This document shows positions 51,339 through 61,372 of a DNA stretch of 64,000 nucleotides, piece after piece. The notes below the pieces were generated by a model. It was given only the letters and a program-made list of their open reading frames with translations, was not told where the DNA came from and ran no database searches. Positions within the stretch are counted from its first letter, which is position 1. Each line of letters opens with the position of its first letter. Source of the stretch: Hymenobacter lapidarius (lineage in GTDB: Bacteria; Bacteroidota; Bacteroidia; Cytophagales; Hymenobacteraceae); contig NZ_MDZB01000055.1 of the NCBI RefSeq assembly GCF_001816145.1, forward strand, positions 1-64,000, read 5' to 3'. The translations under genes and the position numbers were made by a program.

Positions 51339-54300
51339 TTAGAAAGTGAGCCGAATCGAACCGCCGTAGGTGCGCGACTGGGGCAGGGCGTTGAACTCCA
51401 GGCCTTGCGAGTTGCTTTGGCCCTGAGCGTTTACTTCGGGGTCAATGTGCGGGATGTTCGGGGCGTAGAGGAATACGTTGCGGGCGTTCAGGCCCAACTC
51501 TACACCACCCAGGAAAGTTCTATCGGTCAGCGTTTTTGGCAATGCATACGTCAGGGCCAATTCGCGCAGGCGAACCCACGAGCCGTCAAACACCACAAAC
51601 TCAGCACGGCCAAAACCATACAGGTCGTCGAAATAGTTCTCAGCCGTAATCTGTACGTTGTTGGGACGGAACGAGCCGTCAGGATTGCGAATTACACCAT
51701 CAATGATGTAAGTCTTATCGCGGTTGCCGGTCTCAACAGCCGCACCCTGGCGGCGAACGTCGCTGACGTTACGCGAAATGATGTCGCCACCATAACGAAT
51801 ATCGAGCAAGGTACTCAGGGTCAGGCCTTTGAAGGTGAAGTTGTTGGTGAGGCCACCCGTCCAATCTGGGTTGGGGTCGCCTATAATCTGGTTATCGGAG
51901 GCCAATACGGCGCGGCCTCTGTCCGTAAGCAAAAGACGTCCTTGGGGGCGTCCTTTGTCGTCTACGCTTTCGCGCTGGAACACGCTGCCGAAAATGACGC
52001 CGTAAGGCTGGCCGGCAATCAAACGGGTGCTAGGCGTTACAAAACCACCAAGGGTGATTTGAGTTACGCCGGGAGCCAGCTCCAATACCTTGTTGCGTAC
52101 CCGCGAGAAGTTGAACGAGTTGCTGTAGGTGAAGTTGCTCAGCTTGACCGGAATGGTGCTAATCATGAGCTCAACGCCCTTAGCCTCCGACCTGCCGATG
52201 TTCTGGAAAGCATTGGTAAAGCCCGAAGCTGCGGCTACGGGCACCGCGAAAATGATGTCCTTGCTTTTCTGCTCGTAGTACGTGGCTTCCAAAGCCACGC
52301 GACCACCAAACAACCGCAAGTCCGTGCCCACCTCGTAGCTGGTCGTGAACTCAGGACCCAGATTGGCGTTGCCGCCTACGTTGTCCAGCGACTGACCCAA
52401 CTGCCCACGAAAAGGGAAGTTCAAGAAGGGGCCGAAGCCGTCGGCCGGCGTGTTGGTGGAGGCGAAATACGTGTCGGTTGAATACGGATCAGCCTCGCGG
52501 CCTACGGTTGCCGCGGCGGCACGCAGTTTCACCAAGTTGATGAAGGTGCTTTCCTTCAGCGTGGGCAGCGCGTCGCTGAGCACAATGCTGGTCGAAACAC
52601 CGGGGTAGAAGTAGCTGCGCTTGCTCTTGCCGAAGGTGGACGAGTAGTCATTCCGGCCCGTGAGGCCCAAAAAGGCAAACTCGCGGAAAGACAGCTGCAA
52701 GTCACCGTAGAAGCCTACCAAACGACGTTTATTGGTAGTAGCGAAAGGCTGGAAGGTTTTGGTGTTGGTGATGTTATCGAAGCCACGCACCTGAATATCG
52801 GTGCCCACGATGCCGATGTTAGTCGAAGCACGCTGGTTGATTTCGTTACCCACCAGCAGGCGCACCCCGAAGTCCTCGGTGATGTTGCGCTTCAAGGTCA
52901 GGTTCAGGTAAGAGCTGGTCTCAGTGCGGCTGAACGATTGGTCGAGAATGTTGCCCACTGCGCCACCGGCTCCGCCGGCAATGTTCGAACCACGGCTGTC
53001 GCGGGCGTTCACCGATTTGATGATTTGGTTGTAGGTGTCCGTACCGATTTTGTAGTCAACCGACAGCCAGTCCGTGAAGTCGTAACCAATGCTGGCATTG
53101 CCTACAATGCGGTTAATCTGGTCTTTGTAGGTGTTGTTTTTGATGGTCCACAAAGGGTTGTCATCGTTGCTGTACCATGTGTTGTCGGGACGAATGCCAA
53201 ACACGGCGGCTCCCTGCTGGCCACCGTTGGGCAGTTCAAAGGGGTAGCGCTTCAGGTCGAAGGTGCGGGGCAGGAAGTACGTACGGAAGAACGGGTTCAC
53301 CAAGGCGTTGCCCTGGGGCGTACGCTGCGAGCGGTTGTTGGTGTACACCATGTTCACTCCCGACCGCAGCTTCTCGGTGAGCTGAGCGGTACCGTTGAAG
53401 GTAAGCGTATTGCGCTGCAGCTCGTTGTTGTCCAGAATGCCCGTCTCGTTGAGGTTGCCATAAGCAGCGTAGTAGCGAGTCTTTTCGGTTGCCCCCGACA
53501 GGGCGATGTTGTTCTGGAAGTTGGAGCCGGTTTTGAAGACGTCCTTTACGTTGTCGGGCTGAATGGTCAGCACTTCGTCTTCGCCGCGGAAGTTCTTCAC
53601 CGTCTGGCCCGTCACGAGGGGACCCCACGAGCCGTTGCTCAGGGGATTGAACTGCCCCAAGTTGCCCTGGCCGTAGGTGTTCTGGTATTCGGGCAGGCGG
53701 CCCACCTTCACGATGTTGTAGTTGGAGCTCACCGAAACGCTTTGCTTCTTGGTGCCCAGCGTAGCGCCTTTCTTGGTGGTAATCAGGATAGCGCCCGAAG
53801 CAGCCCGTGAGCCGTAGAGCACGGCAGCAGCCGGACCTTTCAGCACCGAAATGCTTTCCACGTCGTCTTGGTTGATGTCGATGGCACGGTTCGAGTTGGC
53901 CACACCGTTTTGCAGCGCGTTTCCGCCGCCGCCGTTGTCAATCGGAATACCGTCAACCACGAACAGCGGCTGGTTGCTGCCGGTGAACGTGGTCATGCCG
54001 CGAATGAAGATGCTGGACGAAGCGCCCACCATGCCGCTGGCACCCTGCACGCGCACGCCGGCAACTTTGGCCGTCAGCGAGTTGGAGATGTTGGTGGCAC
54101 GGGCTTGAGTCAGCTCCTGGTTCTTTACCTCGGAAACCGAGAAACCCACCGCTTTTTTCTCCTGCTCACGGCCGAAGGCCGTTACCACCACTTCGCTTAG
54201 TTGTTTGGCGTCCTGGGCCAACGCAATAGCGAACTGCGATTCGGCGCCAATGGGCCGCTCCTGCGTGGCCATGCCAACCGAGCTGATTACCAATGACCCC

Positions 54301-54506
54301 CCGGTAGCAGGCACCGTCAGGGTAAACGAGCCATCTGCGTTACTGGATACCCCGTTGGTGGTACCCTTTTCCAGGATGGTCACGCCGGGTAGGCCATCAC
54401 CGGTTTTTTGGTCGGTTACTCGCCCCGAAATGGTCCTTGTCTGCGCCAAAGCCCCCTGGAGGAAAGTAAACATGAGCACTAAGCTCATGAATAGAATTTT
54501 TTTCAT
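51339..54506 (-). CDS. SusC/RagA family TonB-linked outer-membrane transporter (locus 2)
   Basis: The product is 1055 aa from ATG 54506 (MKKILFMSLVLMFTFLQGALAQ); the 18 in-frame residues upstream are rejected. N-terminal regulatory domain (ISGRVTDQKTGDGLPGVTIL), TonB-box region EVVVTAFG, plug with SIFIRGMTTFTGSNQPLFVVDGIP and VLKGPAAAVLYGSRAASGA, then the barrel. It is paired with susD2 by 20 bp. The first ~120 residues closely resemble those of locus 1 while the barrel differs, implying duplication or recombination of the 5' module. Confidence 0.95.
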   Translation of the reverse strand: MKKILFMSLVLMFTFLQGALAQTRTISGRVTDQKTGDGLPGVTILEKGTTNGVSSNADGSFTLTVPATGGSLVISSVGMATQERPIGAESQFAIALAQDAKQLSEVVVTAFGREQEKKAVGFSVSEVKNQELTQARATNISNSLTAKVAGVRVQGASGMVGASSSIFIRGMTTFTGSNQPLFVVDGIPIDNGGGGNALQNGVANSNRAIDINQDDVESISVLKGPAAAVLYGSRAASGAILITTKKGATLGTKKQSVSVSSNYNIVKVGRLPEYQNTYGQGNLGQFNPLSNGSWGPLVTGQTVKNFRGEDEVLTIQPDNVKDVFKTGSNFQNNIALSGATEKTRYYAAYGNLNETGILDNNELQRNTLTFNGTAQLTEKLRSGVNMVYTNNRSQRTPQGNALVNPFFRTYFLPRTFDLKRYPFELPNGGQQGAAVFGIRPDNTWYSNDDNPLWTIKNNTYKDQINRIVGNASIGYDFTDWLSVDYKIGTDTYNQIIKSVNARDSRGSNIAGGAGGAVGNILDQSFSRTETSSYLNLTLKRNITEDFGVRLLVGNEINQRASTNIGIVGTDIQVRGFDNITNTKTFQPFATTNKRRLVGFYGDLQLSFREFAFLGLTGRNDYSSTFGKSKRSYFYPGVSTSIVLSDALPTLKESTFINLVKLRAAAATVGREADPYSTDTYFASTNTPADGFGPFLNFPFRGQLGQSLDNVGGNANLGPEFTTSYEVGTDLRLFGGRVALEATYYEQKSKDIIFAVPVAAASGFTNAFQNIGRSEAKGVELMISTIPVKLSNFTYSNSFNFSRVRNKVLELAPGVTQITLGGFVTPSTRLIAGQPYGVIFGSVFQRESVDDKGRPQGRLLLTDRGRAVLASDNQIIGDPNPDWTGGLTNNFTFKGLTLSTLLDIRYGGDIISRNVSDVRRQGAAVETGNRDKTYIIDGVIRNPDGSFRPNNVQITAENYFDDLYGFGRAEFVVFDGSWVRLRELALTYALPKTLTDRTFLGGVELGLNARNVFLYAPNIPHIDPEVNAQGQSNSQGLEFNALPQSRTYGGSIRLTF

Positions 54507-55612
54507 GGAGTAAAAAAATGGGTGAAAGAAAAAAAAAGAAGTATCGACTTTACTTCTCAAAAATAGGGAACGTAGGCCACACTGTAAGCTAAATGTTGAT
54601 TTTACGTAGTCCTAAACGCAATAAATTCGAAAAAAGCAGGCAAGTCTACACATTCTGAATGTCCAATTTACACCCTCTGATGCTTTTATGGGCGATGCTT
54701 AACTGCAGAATAACAGTTTGCTAGGCCTCAGCTTGCTAAATGCGCGGGGCCGTGACGGCGTGACGAGGAATATTTAGCCATTAGGTGGCCACCCGCTTGC
54801 ATAAACCTAGGGGAATGCAGGATATTGCCTGCCTGGCCATCTCGAAGCCGTTGTTTGAAGCCCAAGAACCGTCAATGTTGCTGGGGCTTGAAAATAAGGT
54901 TTGCCAAGTATCCAAAGCGTTTTAATCCATTGCCGCAACCCCAGTGCCTGGTTGTGGAGGATGCGCCACAACTTGCCAATCGGTTACAAAGGCGTGTAGG
55001 GGAAGGGAGGCTGGTTGTTAATAAAGAAGGCATCCTGTCACAAATGCTTGGAAGCACCGTGGTTGTTGGTCTTACCGACGGGTTAGCTCAATCCTTGTGT
55101 CGTTACTACCCGCTGTCCATTGAACCTGGCAAGGGTAGCCCACTCCGGGATTATTGCCAAGGAATACAGTTGCAAGCTACTCCCAGGAAATCCTTGATGG
55201 CGATTGGGCTGCAACAAGTGCTTTGGTGCGGCTTTTACCTGAAGTGAAGTAGTTGGCCTGTAGAATTGAAAAGGTCCGGACTGGTGAAGACTTCGTTTCT
55301 GATAATCTATGCTGAAGGGTGCGCGAAGGAGGTTGTAGAGATAGGGCGCCCACTCCTTTCATTGTGTTGGCCGTCAACCGACATTAAATAGGAGTTGCAT
55401 TTTCTAGCGAGTATGAGGTCTTGGTTCAACAGCGCAAGCAGTCTAGGACGGGTATTGCTCGATTCAGATTGCCCCAGGAGTTGTACAATACGCTTACATC
55501 ATTGTTGGATTAACAAATAAACTTGTAATACCTTGCCGCTACATTGACCCTTTAAAGTCACTTTTTTCTTTTTTCCCACCTTCACTTTTTCACTCACCAC
55601 TTCTATTCTTAC
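54507..55612. other. 1.1 kb intergenic region between divergent susC genes
   Basis: The region contains promoters at both ends. Minus: TATTTTTG at 54565-54558 for locus 2. Plus: TTG at 55505-55507 and TACCTTG at 55529-55535, 21 bases apart, for locus 3. The middle has open frames (54825-55247 plus, and two short minus ones) without a start context, signal or family resemblance. It may hold a decayed gene or a regulatory RNA; none could be recognised. Confidence 0.5.
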
Positions 55613-58591
55613 ATGAAACACTTTTTTTTCATGGTCGTCTTCCTGATGACTTGCCTGTTGCAGCAGGCGGTTGCCCAAGACAAGTCCGTATCCGGAAGGG
55701 TCACTGACGGTGCCAATGGTTCGGGCGTACCCGGTGTAACGGTACTCGCCAAAGGCACTAAGATTGGTACCGCTACCAACGCTGATGGTCAGTTCACGCT
55801 CTCCGTGCCAACTGCCACCACTACCCTTCAGTTCAGCTCCATTGGGTACAAAACCACGGAGCGCGATATCACCTCCACCGCCACGGTCGACGTTTCCCTC
55901 GCAGTTGAGGCGCGTAACCTGGACGAAGTGGTTGTAACCGGCCTGGGCACGAGCGTTGCCCGCTCCAATTCCGCTAACAACGTGGCTTCCATCTCGGCTG
56001 CCGAACTTGTTGGCAACACCCGCCCCGCGACGGTAGACGCTGCCATGTATGGCAAGTTGTCCGGAGCCGTTATCACCCAGAACAGTGGTGCGCCAGGTGG
56101 AGGTATTTCGGTGCAGCTGCGGGGGCCATCCTCGATTTCGAACAGCACAGAGCCTCTCTACATTATTGATGGTGTGTATGCCAACAACTCTTCTTATGAC
56201 TCCGGGCGTGGTGCCAGTGCCTTTACGGCAGCCGGCGGCAGCCGTCAGGACGGTGCAACCAACCGCATGTCGGACATCAACCCCGATGACATTGAGTCAA
56301 TCGAAGTACTGAAGGGTTCTTCGGCGGCGGCTATCTACGGTACGCGTGCCAACAACGGTGTTATCATCATTACCACCAAGCGTGGCAAAACGGGTCGTAC
56401 CCAGGTTGGCTTCCGCCAAGACGTGGGCGTGACGACCATTCTGCGTCGCTTGGGCCAGGAGGACTGGACCGAAAACAAAATCCGCAACTTTGGCCGCCTG
56501 CGTGGTACGGGCACCGTGGCCGGTGAAATTGCACGCTTGAATGCCGCACAGGCTGCCGGGCAGATTTACGACTACGAAGATGAGATATTCGGCAACACTG
56601 GTTTCCTGAGCAATACGAACCTCAACGTTTCGGGCGGCAGCGATAAGATTCGTTACTACATCTCAGGCTCCAACGCCGACGAAGGCAGCATTGTAAAAAA
56701 TCTGGGTTTCCGCCGCAGCTCCATTCGGGCCAACATCAATTCAGACATTAGCAAAAACCTGGAAATTGGAACGCAGACCAACTACACCAATGCGTCCAAC
56801 CAGCGGGGTTTCACCAACAACGCTAACAACGACGCTTCGGTGAGCTACGCGCTGCCGTACCTGCCGAGCTACGCGAACCTGTTTCCCGTGAACGGCGTGT
56901 ATCCCGACAACGAGTACGGTGGAGAAAGCCCACTGGCCATCCGTGACCGGGCCGTAAACGATGAAAAGACCAACCGTTTCATTCAGACGGGAACGCTGAA
57001 CTACTACCTCCTGCGCAACGACCTCACCACGTTGCGGTTGAACGTGCAGGGAGGTGTGGACTACACCCTGACGGAACAGGAGCTTTACCTGCCCGACGAT
57101 TTGCAGTCCCAGCGCGCCAATGCCAATCCAGGAGCGTCTCGCTATTCTAAAAATCGGCAGCTCAACACCAACCTGAACACCATTCTCGTGCTTCAGCACC
57201 AGCTGGGAAAAGTTGGTTTGACATCGCAGGCTGGTTTCGTGCGGTTGTCGCAAAACTTTGATGGCTCTTTCACCCAGGGCGAAGGCCTGATTCCAGGCAC
57301 CCGCAACCCTGCGCTTGCCAAGATTCAAACCCTGGGGCAGGCTTTCACGCGGGTAACCGACATTGGCTACTTCGTTCAGCAGGAAGCCAACTTCGACGAC
57401 AAGGTGATTGCAGCATTAGGTGTTCGGGCAGACAAAAGCACCTTGAACTCGGATGAGAACAAGATGTACTATTTCCCCAAGGCTTCGTTGGCCTTGAACA
57501 TCGCCAAGTTTGATTTCTGGACGATTGACAAAGTGAGCCAGTTCAAAGTGCGCGCTGCGTATGGCGAAACCGGTGGAGCAGCTGGTTTTGGTGACTACTT
57601 CAGCCGCTTGTTGAGCGTGAGCATTGACAACCGTCTGGGCCTGCGCAACTCCACGCTCATCGGCTACGACAAAGTGGCTCCTGAGCGTGCTACCGAGTTA
57701 GAAGGCGGCGTGGACTTGGGCTTCTTTAACAACCGCCTCACCCTGGAGGCTACGGTTTACCGCAAGAATGTGAAAGGCCTCATTCTTACTCGCCCCTTGG
57801 CCCCTTCTACTGGTGCTACCAGCGTGACCGGTTTCCCCATCGGCGACATGGTTAACAAAGGCATTGAATTGGGCTTGGCCGTTACGGCCATCGACCGTCC
57901 AAATTTCCGCTACAACAACCGCACCCAGTTCTGGCTGAACCGCACGGAAGTAACCAAGTTGGACGTGGGCACCCAGATTGTTGGTCCTGGCTTCGGCAAC
58001 TTCTTCGGCCGCAATCAGTTGAAGCTCAACGAGTCGCCTACCCGTTGGTTTGGCGCGCCACTGGTCAACGGCCAGCTGACTCCTTACCAGGAGTCGCAGC
58101 CGAAGTTCCAGATGACGTTTGCCAACAACTTCACCATCATGAAAAACATCGACTTCTCTTTCCTCATCCACGTGAAAGAAGGCGGTTACAACAGCACGCT
58201 TACCCAGTTGCTGTACGACGAAGGGGGTACAACGAAGGATTTCAGCAACGACCCTCAGACTGCCCCCGATGGCACCTTGACCACGCTCGGTGAGCGCCGT
58301 TACAACCAAGAGACTGGCGGTTTTATTCAAAACGCCAGCTACATGAAGCTGCGTGAGGTGTCGCTGTATTACACGTTCCAAAAGGCAGCTCTGGGTGAAA
58401 CCTTTGGCCGGGCACTGGAGCGCGTTAAAATTGGCGTTTCCGGGAACAATCTCTTCCTCATAACGCCTTATAAAGGAGGCTATGACCCCGAAGTATCGGC
58501 TTTCGGTAGCCGTCCGGTAGGAGGTAACATTGACTTGGCGGCTTTTCCCAGCGCCCGTCGTATGTTCTTCCACTTGGCCCTGGATTTTTAA
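55613..58591 (+). CDS. SusC/RagA family TonB-linked outer-membrane transporter (locus 3)
   Basis: The product is 992 aa. Signal peptide MKHFFFMVVFLMTCLLQQAVAQ, regulatory domain (SGRVTDGANGSGVPGVTVLA), TonB-box region EVVVTGLG, plug with SGAPGGGISVQLRGPSSISNSTEPLYIIDGVY and VLKGSSAAAIYGTRANNGV, then a barrel ending in ALDF. It is distinct in sequence from loci 1 and 2, and oriented the other way. Its susD follows 44 bp downstream. A leader of ~75 bases precedes the ATG. Confidence 0.95.
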   Translation: MKHFFFMVVFLMTCLLQQAVAQDKSVSGRVTDGANGSGVPGVTVLAKGTKIGTATNADGQFTLSVPTATTTLQFSSIGYKTTERDITSTATVDVSLAVEARNLDEVVVTGLGTSVARSNSANNVASISAAELVGNTRPATVDAAMYGKLSGAVITQNSGAPGGGISVQLRGPSSISNSTEPLYIIDGVYANNSSYDSGRGASAFTAAGGSRQDGATNRMSDINPDDIESIEVLKGSSAAAIYGTRANNGVIIITTKRGKTGRTQVGFRQDVGVTTILRRLGQEDWTENKIRNFGRLRGTGTVAGEIARLNAAQAAGQIYDYEDEIFGNTGFLSNTNLNVSGGSDKIRYYISGSNADEGSIVKNLGFRRSSIRANINSDISKNLEIGTQTNYTNASNQRGFTNNANNDASVSYALPYLPSYANLFPVNGVYPDNEYGGESPLAIRDRAVNDEKTNRFIQTGTLNYYLLRNDLTTLRLNVQGGVDYTLTEQELYLPDDLQSQRANANPGASRYSKNRQLNTNLNTILVLQHQLGKVGLTSQAGFVRLSQNFDGSFTQGEGLIPGTRNPALAKIQTLGQAFTRVTDIGYFVQQEANFDDKVIAALGVRADKSTLNSDENKMYYFPKASLALNIAKFDFWTIDKVSQFKVRAAYGETGGAAGFGDYFSRLLSVSIDNRLGLRNSTLIGYDKVAPERATELEGGVDLGFFNNRLTLEATVYRKNVKGLILTRPLAPSTGATSVTGFPIGDMVNKGIELGLAVTAIDRPNFRYNNRTQFWLNRTEVTKLDVGTQIVGPGFGNFFGRNQLKLNESPTRWFGAPLVNGQLTPYQESQPKFQMTFANNFTIMKNIDFSFLIHVKEGGYNSTLTQLLYDEGGTTKDFSNDPQTAPDGTLTTLGERRYNQETGGFIQNASYMKLREVSLYYTFQKAALGETFGRALERVKIGVSGNNLFLITPYKGGYDPEVSAFGSRPVGGNIDLAAFPSARRMFFHLALDF

Positions 58592-58635
58592 TCCTTCCTT
58601 GGCATCTCATTCCTCGCTTCATTTCATATATAAAG

Positions 58636-60000
58636 ATGTATAAATACTTAACCAAAGCCCTATGCCTAGGCGGTATGGTGCTTTCCTTGGGCTCTTGCAG
58701 TTTTTTCGAACTGGAAGATGTATCGGACCCCAACTTTCCGGATAGGTCGGCTTTCCTGGCCAACCCTACCAAGTCGCAGCTGGACTTTCTGGCTACGGGT
58801 ATTTTCTCCGACCTGCGTACCAACGGTAGTGGTACCGGCCAGGGCATCCTGCTGGCCTACCAAGTGCCGGGCGTGATAGGCCGGGAAATCTATGTGCTTT
58901 CAACTTCGGATAACCGCTATGTGACCGAGCTGTTGGGCATCACCCCCATCGACAATGCCAACTTCTTGAGCGGTTACTTCGGCTCTTACTCTTCGGCTCG
59001 TCGCTCTGCCCGTACGCTGGCTGACGCAGCTGGCAACAGCCCCCAGATTACCGAGGAGCAGCGGAATGCTTACCTGGGCTTCGCCAACACGGCCGAAGCT
59101 TATGCAATGCTGGTTTTGTCGGATTTGCAGTACGAGAACGGCCTGCGTGTTGACGTGTCTGACCCGCTGAAGCCGGGCAAGATACTGCCCTACCCGCAGG
59201 TGGTGGCTGCCATCAAAGACAAGCTTGACCTGGCTGCTACCCAGTTCGCGAAAGCGGGTACCACGTTGCCATTTCCGGTTCCTTCCGGCTTTGCCAACTT
59301 CAACACCCCTGCAACCATGCTGCGCTTCAACCGTGCACTGGCTGCCCGGACGGCGATTCGCACCAACAAGTACACAGAGGCATTGGCAGCTGTGCAGGCC
59401 AGCTTTTTCAGCCTAACAGCTGCACCCACGGCGGGCCCCTTGTTCAACTACGGCGGCGCTAACCCCGATGTGTTTAATTCCCTCTTCCAGGTTCCCAACA
59501 GCAAAGGTTCTACCGTAGTAGTAGCGCACCCTTCGTTTGTTACGGACATCCGCCCCACCGACACCCGCATAAGCAAAGTCCGCAAGCGTGACTTGCGCGC
59601 TACCACGGGTTTGAGTTCGGAGTTCGAGCCCGCTATCTATGCCAGCAACACGGCTCCGATTCCGGTTATCAAGAACGAGGAACTCATCCTGATTGCTGCC
59701 GAAGCTTACCTCAACACTGCCAACAAGGCTAAGGCAGTAGAGGCCATCAATGTCTTGGCCAATTTCTACAAAGTAGCCCCTGTTACTATTGCTGATTCGG
59801 ATGCTAAACTCCTGAATGAGATTCTCTACCACCGCCGCTATTCGCTCTTCTATGAAGGCCAGCGGTGGGTCGACCTGCGTCGTCTGAACCGTTTGGGAGA
59901 TATTACTCCCGAGACGACTTCCGATGGTAAGAAAACCAGCGTGCTCAAGCAATTGCCCCTTCCCTTCGCTGAAGTGCAGTGGGACGTTGCCAACCCTTAA
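58636..60000 (+). CDS. SusD/RagB family nutrient-binding lipoprotein (locus 3)
   Basis: The product is 454 aa with a lipoprotein signal (MYKYLTKALCLGGMVLSLGSC, Cys21). SusD features: NPTKSQLDFLATGIFSD, AEAYAMLVLSDLQYENG, and the C-terminal ILYHRRYSLFYEGQRWVDLRRLNRLG and FAEVQWDVANP. It is the last gene of locus 3, ended by the large palindrome at 60005-60066. Ligand unknown; no hydrolase is linked. Confidence 0.93.
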   Translation: MYKYLTKALCLGGMVLSLGSCSFFELEDVSDPNFPDRSAFLANPTKSQLDFLATGIFSDLRTNGSGTGQGILLAYQVPGVIGREIYVLSTSDNRYVTELLGITPIDNANFLSGYFGSYSSARRSARTLADAAGNSPQITEEQRNAYLGFANTAEAYAMLVLSDLQYENGLRVDVSDPLKPGKILPYPQVVAAIKDKLDLAATQFAKAGTTLPFPVPSGFANFNTPATMLRFNRALAARTAIRTNKYTEALAAVQASFFSLTAAPTAGPLFNYGGANPDVFNSLFQVPNSKGSTVVVAHPSFVTDIRPTDTRISKVRKRDLRATTGLSSEFEPAIYASNTAPIPVIKNEELILIAAEAYLNTANKAKAVEAINVLANFYKVAPVTIADSDAKLLNEILYHRRYSLFYEGQRWVDLRRLNRLGDITPETTSDGKKTSVLKQLPLPFAEVQWDVANP

Positions 60001-60004
60001 GCTG

Positions 60005-60066
60005 GGATTAATACCATAAAAAAAGCCCTTCGTATGTACGAAGGGCTTTTTTATGGTATTAATCCC
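60005..60066. terminator. Exceptionally long palindromic bidirectional terminator
   Basis: Arms of 31 and 30 bases (GGGATTAATACCATAAAAAA...CCCTTCGTA and complement) match perfectly except for one extra A, with only a TG at the tip. The inner core AGCCCTTCGTA with flanking A and T runs is a standard terminator for susD3 (plus) and prfB (minus); the outer arms extend it well beyond the usual size. Confidence 0.9.
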
Positions 60067-61143
60067 TAGCTCCGCATCAAGAAGCCCTTGATGTACTCGT
60101 CCAGGTCGCCGTCGAGCACGTTCTGCACGTCGGTGCGCTCGATGCCCGTGCGCAGGTCCTTGATGAGCTTGTAAGGGTGCAGCACGTAGTTGCGAATCTG
60201 CGACCCGAAGTCGATGCGCTTTTTGGTGGCTTCTACCTTGTCGCGTTCGGCGTGGCGCTTGTCCATCTCGATTTGATAGAGGCGCGACTTGAGCATGCGC
60301 AGAGCGTGCTCCTTGTTCATGAGCTGGCTGCGCTCAATTTGCACGGCAATGATGATGCCGGACGGCGCGTGAGTGAGGCGCACGGCGGTTTCTACCTTGT
60401 TCACGTTCTGCCCACCGGCGCCACCGGCCCGGAAGGTATCCCAGGAGATATCGGCCGGGTTGATGTCGATGGTGATGGTGTCATCAATGACCGGGTAGGC
60501 AAACACCGACGCGAACGACGTGTGGCGCCGGCCACTGCTGTCGAACGGCGACATGCGCACCAGCCGGTGCACGCCAATCTCGCTTTTGAGGTAGCCGTAG
60601 GCAAAATCACCGTCGATTTCCAACGACGCGGACTTGATGCCCGCGCCCTCGCCCGGCTGGTAGCTGATTTGGCGCACGCCAAAGCCGTGGCTTTCGGCCC
60701 ACATAATGTACATGCGCATGAGCATTTCGGCCCAGTCCTGGCTTTCGGTGCCCCCGGCACCGGGGTTAATGTCGATGATGGCCGACAGCTGGTCTTCCTC
60801 ATCGGAGAGCATGCGCTTGAACTCCAGCTCTTCCACCTTCTTCATGCTGGCGTCGTAGTCGGCCAGCATTTCAGCTTCCGGCACGTCGCCCTCTTTGTAG
60901 AAGTCATAGAGCACCTCGGTATCGGCCAGGGCATGCTGCACGGCCTCGTAGTCGTCGGTCCAGGTCTTGATGGCCTTCACCTCGCGTAGCGTGGCTTCGG
61001 CGGCTTTCGAGTCGTCCCAGAAGCCGGGGGCGGTGGTTTGCGCCTCGGCGGCGGCTATTTGTTCTTTGCGGGCATCGTAGTCAAAGATACCTCCTCAGGG
61101 CCTCGGCGCGGCCCTTCAAGTCCTTTATCTGGTCTTGGGTCAT
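60066..61143 (-). CDS. prfB: Peptide chain release factor 2, with +1 programmed frameshift
   Basis: RF2 recognises UGA and UAA. The 5' part is 20 codons from ATG 61143 ([20 protein letters not shown]). The in-frame TGA at 61083-61081 is preceded by AGG AGG TAT CTT, the classical slippery site: an internal SD three bases before CUU-UGA-C. A +1 shift reads GAC and continues to the stop at 60066, giving ~358 aa, the normal RF2 length. The body has the SPF anticodon-mimic motif ([10 protein letters not shown]) and the catalytic GGQ ([11 protein letters not shown]). Expression is thus autoregulated by RF2 supply. Confidence 0.95.
61081..61095 (-). promoter_or_regulatory. prfB programmed frameshift site
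   Basis: Minus strand: SD-like AGGAGG (61095-61090), spacer TAT, slippery CTT (61086-61084) and TGA followed by C. The same arrangement as in E. coli prfB (AGGGGGTATCTTTGAC) with only an A for G change in the SD. Confidence 0.93.
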
Positions 61144-61372
61144 GGTGGGGGATAGGTGAAGGGGCGGCCAGGATGCCGCGGGGGCCACACGGCCGCGCCC
61201 ATTGGGTTGTCGAAAGCACGAAAGTACCTATTTCTGGCTCGTGCCATCGGGGACGGTACAATGGGAGCGTAATTTGCGACCTTTGTGAGCAGGTACGGCT
61301 GGTTCGTTTTCAACCACCACCGCATAAGAATATGCTGGCCAGAAGTAATGTTCTGGGGAAGTAGCGTTGCGT

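Noticed and set aside
54825..55247. 140-codon frame between the divergent susC genes
   Set aside because: No signal, motif or promoter context; sequence does not look like a natural protein. Left as an unexplained gap.
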